A stretch of 11,308 nt of DNA from Candidatus Peribacterales bacterium (GCA_021731345.1 JAKFXO010000009.1:1-11308); one strand, 5' to 3'. Positions 1-6,329 are shown, counted from the stretch's first letter. Numbers and translations: made by a program. The notes: a model not told the origin generated them from the letters alone.

Positions 1-311
1 GTGTGTATCACGGCGGCAAGGTGGCAACGATCTTTCTGGCTCTCGGTATTCCTCTGCTGGATGCGGCTTTTGTCATCATCCGTCGCATCGCACGCGGCCG
101 CTCCCCTCTCCAGGGCGGACGCGATCATCTCCATCATTTACTGCTCGATAAAGGTTGGAGCCCGAAGCACATCATCGGACTCACGGCGATTCTGGGTACC
201 GTGTTCGGCGTCATCGCATTATTTTTAAACACCACCGAAAAAGGTATCGCCTTCATCGTCCTCACCGTCGTCGTGTTACTTCTCACACGGTACGCACTTC
301 GTGCGAAATAA
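1..311 (+). CDS. Polyprenyl-phosphate sugar-1-phosphate transferase (WecA/MraY family), C-terminal part
   Basis: This is the last ~102 residues of an integral membrane enzyme; the reading frame is open to the left edge, so the start lies outside the window. Family members move a sugar-1-phosphate from a UDP-sugar onto undecaprenyl phosphate at the cytoplasmic face, the first step of many surface-polysaccharide pathways. Seen here: a membrane segment ending IPLLDAAFVIIRR, then the loop GRSPLQGGRDHLHHLLLDKG holding the HLHH motif typical of the WecA-like branch, then two further hydrophobic segments (about residues 55-75 and 80-97) and a short basic tail. The loop reads GGRDH where many relatives have an acidic residue before the arginine. 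The TAA stop (309-311) abuts the stop of the opposing M23 gene. The sugar substrate cannot be told from this fragment; family assignment is firm, the exact subfamily less so. Confidence 0.86.
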   Translation, partial: VYHGGKVATIFLALGIPLLDAAFVIIRRIARGRSPLQGGRDHLHHLLLDKGWSPKHIIGLTAILGTVFGVIALFLNTTEKGIAFIVLTVVVLLLTRYALRAK

Positions 312-1832
312 TTATTTTTCTGAGATCATCGGAGCGCTCACGGTCGTGAAAGCACCGCGGGTGGAGATGAAAAGCGTCTTCGTTCCTTTGGAGAGAACGT
401 TCACGGTTGCAGTACCGTTGACGAAGTCGAGAGGACCGAGCTCAGACGGACGGATGGCGGCATCACCAAATTCGGCGATGACGTAGAGACGACCACCAAA
501 GGATGGAGAAGACACAGGGTCACCATTTTTGTCGACTGCGCGAATGGTTACTTTTTGCCACGTCTTACTCAACTTTCCGGAGTGCTGAATCGTGAGGTGA
601 TCAACATCGGCTGTGTTGTTTGTAGACGGAAGAGGTGTGTCTTCAATAGAAGCAGTCTTGATAACGTCCACGACAGGCTCAGGTTGTACTGACGATGCAG
701 ATGACGAAGACGAAGACTCCTGCACTGCAGGTGCTGAAGACGATACGGATGATGCCGTCTCAACGGCGACGATGCTACGACTGGAAGAACTAGCAACCAC
801 CGTTGTGACGCCAGCTCTGGCCATACGCTGACGCGCACGCTCAGATGCAAAGAGTTTCAGACGTTCAGATGCTGAGACATTGTCAGCGATGACTGGCTTC
901 GAAGCGACGGAGGATGAGGATGCGCCTTGAGCGATGACTGGGCGGACATACCCCTCATACTTCTGCACAAAGAGCATAGGGCTCAGCGTGTAACGGAAGA
1001 GCCTGTCTTGGTACGCGACGCTATCCACTGCCTTCACAAAGGACATACCAGCAGACGCAATTTCCGTACTCGTAAATGGCCAGTACGGGTGGAATGGAGC
1101 GTCAGCAATATCGACTTGGAAGTAGAGATGGTAACCAGTCGCACCGAAGACGAGACCTGTGTTACCGACAGTACCAATGTTCTGTCCTTTGTGGACCACC
1201 GTACCTTCAGTGACAAGAATTTCGTCCAAGTGAGCGTACGTGGAGTACAGGGTCGTCACACCGTTACCATCTGGAACATTCGGGTGACGAATGAGAATAT
1301 GATTTCCAAAACCATTCGGCTGCCTTTTCACCATCTCCACGACACCGTTCGCGATGGACACTACTGGCGTACCGCGCGGAGCATCAATATCCACTCCGGC
1401 GTGGCTTCCCTGCGTGGTGTTGTAGCCGCCCGCCCACATGGTGGAATACGCCTGCTTTGCGAGTGTGTAGTCAGAACTCGTGATGGATGCTGTGTCGTAC
1501 GTCGGAAGATCCCGAAGGACATCCTGAGGAATTTGCTTGAAAGTGTGGAGCTCTTTGCTGCCACCGTACTTCGCCCACTGCTGATAGTCAGGAATCTTCG
1601 CAATTGGCGGTACGGTACCGACGAAGGCGATCATCGAGTCGTTTTCAGCTCCCAGCACCGTCTTCCAAAATACATACCAACCGTGCTGACCTACCATGTT
1701 TCCCATGACGAACGCACAGATGGACAATGACGCCACCATAAACGATAGCTTCTGTTTGGCCAGTTGGAGGACGCGGGGCTTGCGAACCTTGTACACTGTC
1801 CGTACGCGGAATCCGATCAGTTGAATGGTCAT
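312..1832 (-). CDS. Exported M23 (LytM-type) peptidase-like protein, one zinc ligand replaced
   Basis: 506 residues. A basic N-terminus (about 9-28) precedes one membrane segment (about 29-48), giving a signal-anchor topology with the rest outside the cytoplasm. The M23 domain spans about 120-255: HAGVD (H144, D148) and YAHLD (H201) are present, followed by the block GNTGLVFGATGYHLYFQVD. In active M23 enzymes this last block carries HxH; here H235 is kept but the second histidine, a zinc ligand, is Y237. The protein may therefore bind peptidoglycan or activate another hydrolase, as degenerate LytM proteins such as EnvC do, rather than cut; that is inference. Residues 303-382 are rich in serine, alanine and valine and look like a wall-spanning spacer. 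Residues ~410-503 form a beta-rich, Ig-like C-terminal domain (VTIRAVDKNGDPV). The ATG at 1832 is preceded by a strong promoter but no Shine-Dalgarno sequence. Confidence 0.88.
   Translation of the reverse strand: MTIQLIGFRVRTVYKVRKPRVLQLAKQKLSFMVASLSICAFVMGNMVGQHGWYVFWKTVLGAENDSMIAFVGTVPPIAKIPDYQQWAKYGGSKELHTFKQIPQDVLRDLPTYDTASITSSDYTLAKQAYSTMWAGGYNTTQGSHAGVDIDAPRGTPVVSIANGVVEMVKRQPNGFGNHILIRHPNVPDGNGVTTLYSTYAHLDEILVTEGTVVHKGQNIGTVGNTGLVFGATGYHLYFQVDIADAPFHPYWPFTSTEIASAGMSFVKAVDSVAYQDRLFRYTLSPMLFVQKYEGYVRPVIAQGASSSSVASKPVIADNVSASERLKLFASERARQRMARAGVTTVVASSSSRSIVAVETASSVSSSAPAVQESSSSSSASSVQPEPVVDVIKTASIEDTPLPSTNNTADVDHLTIQHSGKLSKTWQKVTIRAVDKNGDPVSSPSFGGRLYVIAEFGDAAIRPSELGPLDFVNGTATVNVLSKGTKTLFISTRGAFTTVSAPMISEK
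687..791 (-). repeat. Low-complexity serine-rich coding tract in the M23 protein
   Basis: Residues ~348-382 of the M23-like protein consist almost wholly of Ser, Ala, Val and a few acidic residues, with runs of four and six serines. On the + strand the DNA is a quasi-repeat of GAC/GAT/GAA-type triplets. Such tracts are flexible spacers in surface proteins and are prone to length change by slippage; here the frame is intact. The tract makes the antisense strand look like an acidic ORF, which is a shadow. Confidence 0.7.
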
Positions 1833-1878
1833 GGCTCGGGGGTAGTAAGATTGGTGTAAGTTTTAGTTAACTAGTTAC

Positions 1879-1889
1879 TATGATATTAT
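1879..1889 (+). promoter_or_regulatory. Candidate -10 region for tsaE (overlapping TATGAT / TATTAT)
   Basis: Two -10-like hexamers precede tsaE: TATGAT (1879-1884) and TATTAT (1884-1889), each matching five of six consensus bases. No good -35 is seen at the usual spacing. TATGAT is almost the mirror image of the minus-strand -10 at 1880-1885, so one AT-rich core may serve both directions. Start sites near 1891 or 1896 would leave tsaE with a leader of only about 12-17 nt. Which hexamer is used cannot be decided from sequence. Confidence 0.45.
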
Positions 1890-1908
1890 ATTTCACAACA
1901 ATTGTCAA
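1880..1908 (-). promoter_or_regulatory. sigma70-type promoter for the M23 gene
   Basis: On the minus strand a perfect -35 TTGACA (1903-1908) is followed by a 17-nt spacer and -10 TATCAT (1880-1885, five of six consensus bases). Expected transcription start is near 1873, giving a leader of about 40 nt before the ATG at 1832. The -35 element overlaps the first base of the divergent tsaE start codon, so RNA polymerase bound here would sit on the beginning of tsaE. Assigned from consensus match and spacing only. Confidence 0.75.
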
Positions 1909-2900
1909 TGATTGATTCATGCAAACTACTGGCCGGAAACGAGGAGCAGATGCGGAAAATCGGCATCTCCCTCGCACAGACCATCTATCGCACCCCTGGG
2001 ACTATTGTCCTTCGTGGGGAGCTGGGGGCGGGCAAAACTACGTTTGTACAGGGCTTTGCCACAGGACTCGGCATCACTGAGGGTGTTACAAGTCCGACCT
2101 ACGCACTGGAACAACGGTACGGAAATGACACCCTCTCACACATCGATCTCTACCGACTGTCATCCATGCAGGCAGCCGAATTCATGCGCACGCTTGATCC
2201 ATTTGCTGGCATTCGCGTCATCGAATGGAGCGACCGCACACAAGGCATCGAGGCTGATATCGACATAGAAATTTCAGAAGCGAACAATGGACGACGTGTT
2301 CTCGTATCGTTTGCGGATATTATGATTCCGTCAGATGCACAGATTGAGACATGGATGGAAGACGTGATGCTCCCAGAACACATTCAGAGGCACGTCAGAA
2401 AAGTAGCTGACGTGTGTGACACAGTTGCAGAGCACATCCTCGCCCAAGGCCGCCCTGTGCGGAAAAAGGCACTTCGAGCGGCTGCCCTCACGCACGATCT
2501 TCTACGATTCGTCGATTTCAAATCTCTCACTGGTGACGATGTCTTCACACCATCTGCAAAGCAGACGAAAGTGTGGACGAAGAACAAAGAAACGTACGGC
2601 ACACCGCACGAAGCTGCAGCTGAAAAATTTTTAGCCGAGCGTAACTTCATAGACGTCGGACGCATTGTCCGCACACACCGAGGACACGGCACAAACTCGA
2701 TGCCAGAAACTATTGAACAATACATACTCGCCTACTCCGATAAGCGTGCCGTCATCGATAAGCCAGTCACGCTCGATGAGCGCTTCGATGACTTCATTGT
2801 CCGCTACGGCAAGGGAAAAGAGAGCGATACGGCAAAAGAGTGGCGCACCGAAATGAAGCGCATTGAGACATTCCTCTTCGAAGAAGGCGCACCGTTTTAG
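1908..2900 (+). CDS. tsaE: TsaE (tRNA t6A biosynthesis ATPase) fused to an HD hydrolase domain
   Basis: 330 residues from the ATG at 1908; a TTG two codons upstream is in frame but less likely. Residues ~1-137 are TsaE, the ATPase that drives TsaB-TsaD cycling in making threonylcarbamoyl-adenosine at position 37 of ANN-decoding tRNAs: Walker A GELGAGKTTF (37-46), TSPTYALEQ (61-69), HIDLYRL (78-84) and VIEWSDR (104-110). TsaE alone is usually about 150 residues, so the remaining ~180 are extra. They match the HD metal-dependent phosphohydrolase pattern: H162 in RHVRKVADV, H196-D197 in AALTHDLLR, H234 in TPHEAAAEKFL, a further RTHRGHG (255-261), and D278 in AYSDKR. The likely HD activity is on a phosphoester or nucleotide; the substrate is unknown. 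The frame is continuous with no sign of a lost stop. The TAG overlaps the opposing gene's stop by 4 nt. No Shine-Dalgarno sequence precedes the start. Confidence 0.9.
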   Translation: MIDSCKLLAGNEEQMRKIGISLAQTIYRTPGTIVLRGELGAGKTTFVQGFATGLGITEGVTSPTYALEQRYGNDTLSHIDLYRLSSMQAAEFMRTLDPFAGIRVIEWSDRTQGIEADIDIEISEANNGRRVLVSFADIMIPSDAQIETWMEDVMLPEHIQRHVRKVADVCDTVAEHILAQGRPVRKKALRAAALTHDLLRFVDFKSLTGDDVFTPSAKQTKVWTKNKETYGTPHEAAAEKFLAERNFIDVGRIVRTHRGHGTNSMPETIEQYILAYSDKRAVIDKPVTLDERFDDFIVRYGKGKESDTAKEWRTEMKRIETFLFEEGAPF

Positions 2901-3481
2901 AGTGACGGAATAAGCTCGTGCGAAAGAACCTGCACAAGATCCCACTGATTGGCCTGGAACAAGAAAACAGCAAGTACGAGGAAAGCGATACTGACGACAA
3001 TCGTACGGATGGACCACTTTTCGAGACGACTAAGTTTACGATCCAGAGCTGGATGCTGTGTGTGCATGTACCCGTGGAAATTGAGCGCAATCGCACACAT
3101 ATTCTCAAGGATACGAATCTTCGGAACCATCGTACCGAATGCACGAAGAACAGTCAGCTCAGAGCGCATCATGCCGCTGAGGGCATTCAGCATATATGTG
3201 TGGTTGAGGTAGATCGCAAAGTTGAGCGCGAGGAGAAACAGCGCAATATCACCGATACTTTCCAGAGCTGCGGCCTTGATCGTCTGCTTGAACGAAAAGC
3301 CATGAACATCACGATACTTCACGATATCAAGACACACGTGAGCGAGGATCAGAATCGCATAAAAACCCAGATTGAACACAGCTGCACACAAAATAGTGCC
3401 CACGAGAAACGCTGCGTGAAATGCAGGGACATCATCATGCTCGTGCGCAAAGCCTCTGATGGAACTGACTATTGCTGTCAT
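2897..3481 (-). CDS. Histidine-rich multi-pass membrane protein of unknown function
   Basis: 194 residues; family not recognised. Hydrophobic segments lie at about 23-47, 72-94 and 158-176, with a weaker one near 121-137. Histidines and acidic residues cluster near segment ends: HEHDD (13-17), H22, H48 with D52, H60, H94, and H136, H140, H143. This could be a metal site in or beside the membrane, but no known signature is present. This frame is preferred over the antisense frame at 2918-3514 because it has coherent membrane segments, starts at an ATG behind a near-perfect promoter, and ends exactly against tsaE. It lies 51 nt downstream of rarA on the same strand but appears to have its own promoter. 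There is no Shine-Dalgarno sequence; the ATG follows a pyrimidine-rich leader. Confidence 0.75.
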   Translation of the reverse strand: MTAIVSSIRGFAHEHDDVPAFHAAFLVGTILCAAVFNLGFYAILILAHVCLDIVKYRDVHGFSFKQTIKAAALESIGDIALFLLALNFAIYLNHTYMLNALSGMMRSELTVLRAFGTMVPKIRILENMCAIALNFHGYMHTQHPALDRKLSRLEKWSIRTIVVSIAFLVLAVFLFQANQWDLVQVLSHELIPSL

Positions 3482-3507
3482 GAAGTGAGTGTTTGTTTTT
3501 CTTGTAT

Positions 3508-3536
3508 ATTATAGCACTTTTACTAATATTTATCAA
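3508..3536 (-). promoter_or_regulatory. sigma70-type promoter for the 194-residue membrane protein
   Basis: On the minus strand, TTGATA (3531-3536) is separated by exactly 17 nt from a perfect TATAAT (3508-3513). The start of transcription is expected near 3501, leaving a leader of about 20 nt. The -35 contains the TGA stop codon of rarA (3533-3535), so the promoter begins at the very end of the preceding gene. Confidence 0.8.
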
Positions 3537-4807
3537 CTATTGAGCACCGCCTTGGTCTTTGCGATGCGCTCACGAACATCTGCTTCAAATCCCCTATCCG
3601 ATGGCTCGTAGAAACCACGATCGCCTGTATAACCAATCGGAAAATAGTCCTCGGCCACGACTGCACCCTTCGAATTGTGCGGGTATTGATACCCGACCCC
3701 GTGACCATGCTCCTGTCTCATGGCCTTCACGGGAGCATTACGAAACTGAAGTGGAACTTCGAGTGATGATGACGCAACGGCAGCCTTTGCTTTTTCTTTC
3801 GCGACAGTCACCGCATTGCTCTTCGGTGCCTGCGCAAGATACGTACACGCATGCGCTAAGAAATATTCACCTTCTGGCATGCCAACCATTTCAAAGGCCT
3901 GCCACGCAGAGACAACCATCTGCAGAGCACGTGGATCAGCGTTACCGATGTCTTCTGAAGCGAAAATGCACATGCGACGAAACAGAAACCGTGGCTCCTC
4001 ACCGGATGCGATCATTTTGTACATCCACAGAAGTGCAGCATCCACGTCTGAGCCACGCATGGACTTAATGAACACCGAGATCGTGTCGTAGTGATCTTCA
4101 CCTTTTTTGTCGTACCTCATACTGCGCTGACGAAGAAGCTTATCAGCGTCTTCACGGCTTATCTTCGCGCCAATCATGAGTACGGCCATTTCGAGTAAGT
4201 TCAGTGCGATGCGTGCATCTCCGTTGCCGTTCTCAGCAATTTTTTTCACAGCTTCCGGATGCATCGAAATCTTTCCATCGTAGCCTTCCGGACTCTTGAT
4301 AGCGCGAAGCAAAATTTTCTCGAGATCTTCCACACTGTGCGGTTTCAGCAGATACACCTGCGAACGTGAGATGAGAGCGCTATTGACCGAGAAATACGGA
4401 TTCTCCGTGGTCGCACCGATAAGAATAACATTGCCATTCTCAACCGAAGGCAGCAGTGCATCTTGCTGTGATTTATTGAACCGATGAATTTCATCAATGA
4501 ACAAAAGTGTTCGCTGACCAAGCGAGGTCTTCAGTTGCTCGGCCTGAGCGCACACTTCTTTAATGTCTTTCACTCCCGACGTTACTGCGTTGAGCTGTGT
4601 GAACTGCGCTTTCGTCGCTTCGGCGATGATGCGTGCAAGTGTCGTCTTACCGGTCCCAGGGGGTCCTGCGAAAATGACGGATGTGAGAAGATCATGCTCA
4701 ATGGCCTTACGAAGCGGCGTCCCCTCCCCCACCACATCGATCTGCCCTGCGTAGTCCGCAAGTGTCGTTGGTCGTAGCCGATATGCGAGTGGGGCGTTCT
4801 TATCCAT
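3533..4807 (-). CDS. rarA: Replication-associated recombination protein A (RarA/MgsA), AAA+ ATPase
   Basis: 424 residues, close to full family length (about 420-450). RarA is a clamp-loader-like AAA+ ATPase that acts at stalled replication forks with SSB. Seen in order: N-terminal LAYRLRPTTLADYAGQ (7-22), Walker A GPPGTGKT (48-55), Walker B LLFIDEIHRF (101-110), sensor 1 GATTENP (131-137), arginine-finger-type SR (147-148), sensor 2 GDAR (196-199), and the RarA-specific C-terminal half with HYDTISVFIKSMRGSDVDAA (239-258), ASEDIGNADPRAL (283-295) and a closing YEPSDRG (400-406). All key ATPase residues are present. The start ATG (4807) has no Shine-Dalgarno sequence and I see no convincing promoter for it in the 98-nt gap to the divergent gene. 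The stop is TGA followed directly by TAA. Confidence 0.96.
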   Translation of the reverse strand: MDKNAPLAYRLRPTTLADYAGQIDVVGEGTPLRKAIEHDLLTSVIFAGPPGTGKTTLARIIAEATKAQFTQLNAVTSGVKDIKEVCAQAEQLKTSLGQRTLLFIDEIHRFNKSQQDALLPSVENGNVILIGATTENPYFSVNSALISRSQVYLLKPHSVEDLEKILLRAIKSPEGYDGKISMHPEAVKKIAENGNGDARIALNLLEMAVLMIGAKISREDADKLLRQRSMRYDKKGEDHYDTISVFIKSMRGSDVDAALLWMYKMIASGEEPRFLFRRMCIFASEDIGNADPRALQMVVSAWQAFEMVGMPEGEYFLAHACTYLAQAPKSNAVTVAKEKAKAAVASSSLEVPLQFRNAPVKAMRQEHGHGVGYQYPHNSKGAVVAEDYFPIGYTGDRGFYEPSDRGFEADVRERIAKTKAVLNS

Positions 4808-4890
4808 GAGGGATCAAGAATACACCCTGCACCGATTAGCCCAAACGGAACAGGTGGATGCAGATCATGAATATCTCGCTGAGAACGATC

Positions 4891-4899
4891 TGCTACAAT
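4891..4899 (+). promoter_or_regulatory. Extended -10 promoter for the DUF2231 gene (leaderless)
   Basis: TGC followed by TACAAT (4894-4899) fits an extended -10 element (TGN before a five-of-six -10). A start seven bases after the hexamer falls on the A of the ATG at 4906, predicting a leaderless transcript. No good -35 is seen, as is usual for extended -10 promoters. A start at 4858 or 4867, both in frame, would put this element inside the coding region. Confidence 0.5.
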
Positions 4900-4905
4900 G
4901 CGCGC

Positions 4906-5388
4906 ATGAATATCCACCCACTCGTCGTCCATTTCCCAATTGCACTTCTGACGCTCTATAGCGTTCTCGAAGTCACTCGTCGTTGGACGAAGCAGAATTA
5001 CTGGAAACCGATGCGCGCTGTTCTTGTATGTGTTGGTACATTCGGTGCTTTCATGTCACTGCAAACCGGTGAGATCGCGGAGCATGCCTACGGAAGCGGC
5101 ATGAACAATGTTCTGGAGACGCACTCGACGATGGCAAACGTCACAACATACGTCTATGCATTCATGGCCGCGATGTATGTGCTCGATGTACTAGAAGCAC
5201 GTGGATACCTAAAGTCGGTAGCTTGGCTCACTTCGATCAAAAATACTGTCCTTCGCTCCCCGCTCGCAGACGTGTTTGCGATCATCGGTTTTGTCGCTCT
5301 GGGACTCGTCGGTGCACTTGGCGGAATACTGGTCTACGGTCCTGAAGCCGACTTCGTAACAAGCCTCGTCTACAAAGCTTTTTTCTAG
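4906..5388 (+). CDS. DUF2231-type small membrane protein
   Basis: 160 residues from the ATG at 4906, chosen because the family motif begins at once: MNIHPLVVHFPIALL, with HPLVVHFP typical of DUF2231 proteins. In-frame ATGs at 4858 and 4867 would add 16 or 13 residues with no family match. Four hydrophobic segments (about 5-20, 35-52, 76-95 and 121-145) make it an integral membrane protein. The conserved TGEIAEHAYG (54-63) and ETHSTMANVTTY (71-82) follow the family layout, in which histidines sit near membrane ends; heme or metal binding has been suggested for relatives, but no function is established. It is divergent from rarA (98 nt apart) and convergent with the transporter gene 18 nt further on. 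Confidence 0.8.
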   Translation: MNIHPLVVHFPIALLTLYSVLEVTRRWTKQNYWKPMRAVLVCVGTFGAFMSLQTGEIAEHAYGSGMNNVLETHSTMANVTTYVYAFMAAMYVLDVLEARGYLKSVAWLTSIKNTVLRSPLADVFAIIGFVALGLVGALGGILVYGPEADFVTSLVYKAFF

Positions 5389-5406
5389 GCTGACGAACAC
5401 CGCAAT

Positions 5407-6114
5407 TTATCCCAAACGGAACGGACTAAAGTTCGTCTCACGATCGTAAAAGTCCTCGTTCTCGGCTTTTTTAAGGAAATCTACAGCAACGTAGGTTGCA
5501 GGCGTAAAGAGAATTTCGATCGCTACTTTGAAGATGTAATTGGCGACGATGAGACTGAGTGCGATTTCCCATGGGAACACACCGAGTGCGCAGGCAATGA
5601 CCGTAAAGACCACTGTGTCCAAGCCTTGGCCTACAAGCGTAGAACCGATGGTGCGCATCCAGAGGCGCTTTCCGGCCATCTTCACCTTCATCTTGGCTAA
5701 TAGGTACGAGTTACTAAATTCACCAATGAAATATGCAAACAAACTGGCAACAATGATCCCTCCACTCGCGACTCCACCAAGGATCGCTGCGTATGCGTCA
5801 TCTCCTGCGTACTTCAACCACTCCGCTTCACCCGGCATTTTTCCGATGAGAAACAGACATGCGCTCATGAGCAGTGCTGCCGCAAAACCTGTCCAGATAA
5901 CGCGACGACTTTTTGCGTAGCCGTAGACCTCCGTGAGAATGTCACTAAAGATATAACTCAGAGGAAACAGAAGCGTTCCAGCATCAAAGCTCAGACGCAG
6001 CCAACCGATCGAAAAACCCCAGTCTACAATCTTCGCAGATGATGCGACGTTACTGATAAGAAGGACTGCGACGAATGCAGCCATGACAAAGTCAAAATAT
6101 TTATGAGGGCGCAT
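5407..6114 (-). CDS. yhhQ: Queuosine precursor transporter (YhhQ / VUT family)
   Basis: 235 residues from the ATG at 6114. YhhQ-type proteins are inner-membrane importers of preQ0/preQ1, the precursors of queuosine at the wobble position of GUN-anticodon tRNAs. Family blocks are clear: FPLSYIFSDILTEVYGYAKS (50-69), GEFSNSYLLAKMK (131-143), WMRTIGSTLVGQGLDTVVF (152-170) and the C-terminal KVAIEILFTPATYVAVDFLK (196-215), with about six membrane segments. The frame stays open for 37 codons upstream, but those translate the tRNA-Pro and give the familiar VAQLVERLVWDQEAASSSPAVPT-like artefact, so the start must be 6114. The ATG stands 11 nt after the tRNA's CCA end, behind a T-rich tract and without a Shine-Dalgarno sequence, implying co-transcription with the tRNA or a promoter inside it. 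Salvage fits a small genome that cannot make the precursor itself, but queuosine genes are not visible here. Confidence 0.93.
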   Translation of the reverse strand: MRPHKYFDFVMAAFVAVLLISNVASSAKIVDWGFSIGWLRLSFDAGTLLFPLSYIFSDILTEVYGYAKSRRVIWTGFAAALLMSACLFLIGKMPGEAEWLKYAGDDAYAAILGGVASGGIIVASLFAYFIGEFSNSYLLAKMKVKMAGKRLWMRTIGSTLVGQGLDTVVFTVIACALGVFPWEIALSLIVANYIFKVAIEILFTPATYVAVDFLKKAENEDFYDRETNFSPFRLG

Positions 6115-6125
6115 AAAAGAAAAAA
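6115..6125 (-). promoter_or_regulatory. T-tract between tRNA-Pro and the transporter start
   Basis: Directly after the tRNA's CCA the minus strand reads TTTTTTCTTTT and then ATG. A U-run behind a stable stem can pause or terminate RNA polymerase, and RNase cleavage behind a tRNA can set a new mRNA 5' end. Here the tract is the whole leader of the transporter gene. Whether it terminates, attenuates or merely separates the two RNAs is not decidable from sequence. Confidence 0.45.
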
Positions 6126-6201
6126 TGGTCGGGACGGCGGGGCTCGAACTCGCGGCCTCCTGGTCCCAAACCAGGCGCTCTACCAACTGAGCTACGTCCC
6201 G
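6126..6201 (-). tRNA. tRNA-Pro, anticodon UGG, CCA encoded
   Basis: A complete cloverleaf on the minus strand: acceptor CGGGACG (6195-6201) pairs perfectly with CGTCCCG (6130-6136); D-arm GCTC/GAGC with loop AGTTGGTA; anticodon stem CCTGG/CCAGG around loop TTTGGGA, giving anticodon TGG (proline, reads CCN through a modified U34); five-base variable loop AGGCC; T-arm GCGAG-TTCGAGC-CCCGC. Discriminator A (6129) is followed by a genomically encoded CCA (6126-6128). The T-stem has one A-C mismatch at positions 52-62 (6150 and 6140); all other stems are fully paired. No convincing promoter is seen in the 128 nt upstream, which it shares with a divergent operon. Confidence 0.97.
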
Positions 6202-6273
6202 AACGGAGGCATGGTACACATACATAAGCCGGATGGGTAGAGCACCTACATATCCGTAGCTAGAGAGGGAGAA

Positions 6274-6302
6274 TAGGCAGAAATAGAGCAGGCTAGTAGA
6301 AT
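6274..6302 (+). promoter_or_regulatory. Weak candidate promoter for the 6330-9189 operon
   Basis: TAGGCA (6274-6279, four of six) and TAGAAT (6297-6302, five of six) are 17 nt apart, predicting a start near 6309 and a leader of about 21 nt before the ATG at 6330. The leader ends in a pyrimidine-rich run with no Shine-Dalgarno sequence. The rest of the 6202-6329 gap shows nothing else I can name. Confidence 0.35.
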
Positions 6303-6329
6303 CTGAACCATTCTCCCCTCCCCTTTTCT

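Noticed and set aside
927..1730. A 267-codon open frame on the plus strand, antisense to the M23 gene
   Set aside because: Composition is that of a shadow frame (Arg, Val, Thr, Cys rich, no domain), no promoter is seen, and the opposite strand holds clear M23 motifs.
2918..3514. A 198-codon plus-strand frame antisense to the unknown membrane protein
   Set aside because: It shows no membrane segments or motifs; the minus-strand frame has coherent membrane segments and a near-consensus promoter.
3559..4068. A 169-codon plus-strand frame inside rarA
   Set aside because: It is fully antisense to well-conserved RarA C-terminal sequence and is rich in Arg, His, Pro and Cys, as expected for a shadow.
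4840..5422. The 12-mer CCCAAACGGAAC present at 4840-4851 and 5411-5422
   Set aside because: A few 12-base pairs are expected by chance in 11 kb, one copy is coding, and nothing else around them matches.
6115..6225. N-terminal extension of the transporter frame back to an ATG at 6225
   Set aside because: Those 37 codons run through the tRNA-Pro gene and yield the well-known VAQLVERLVWDQEAASSSPAVPT-like tRNA translation artefact.
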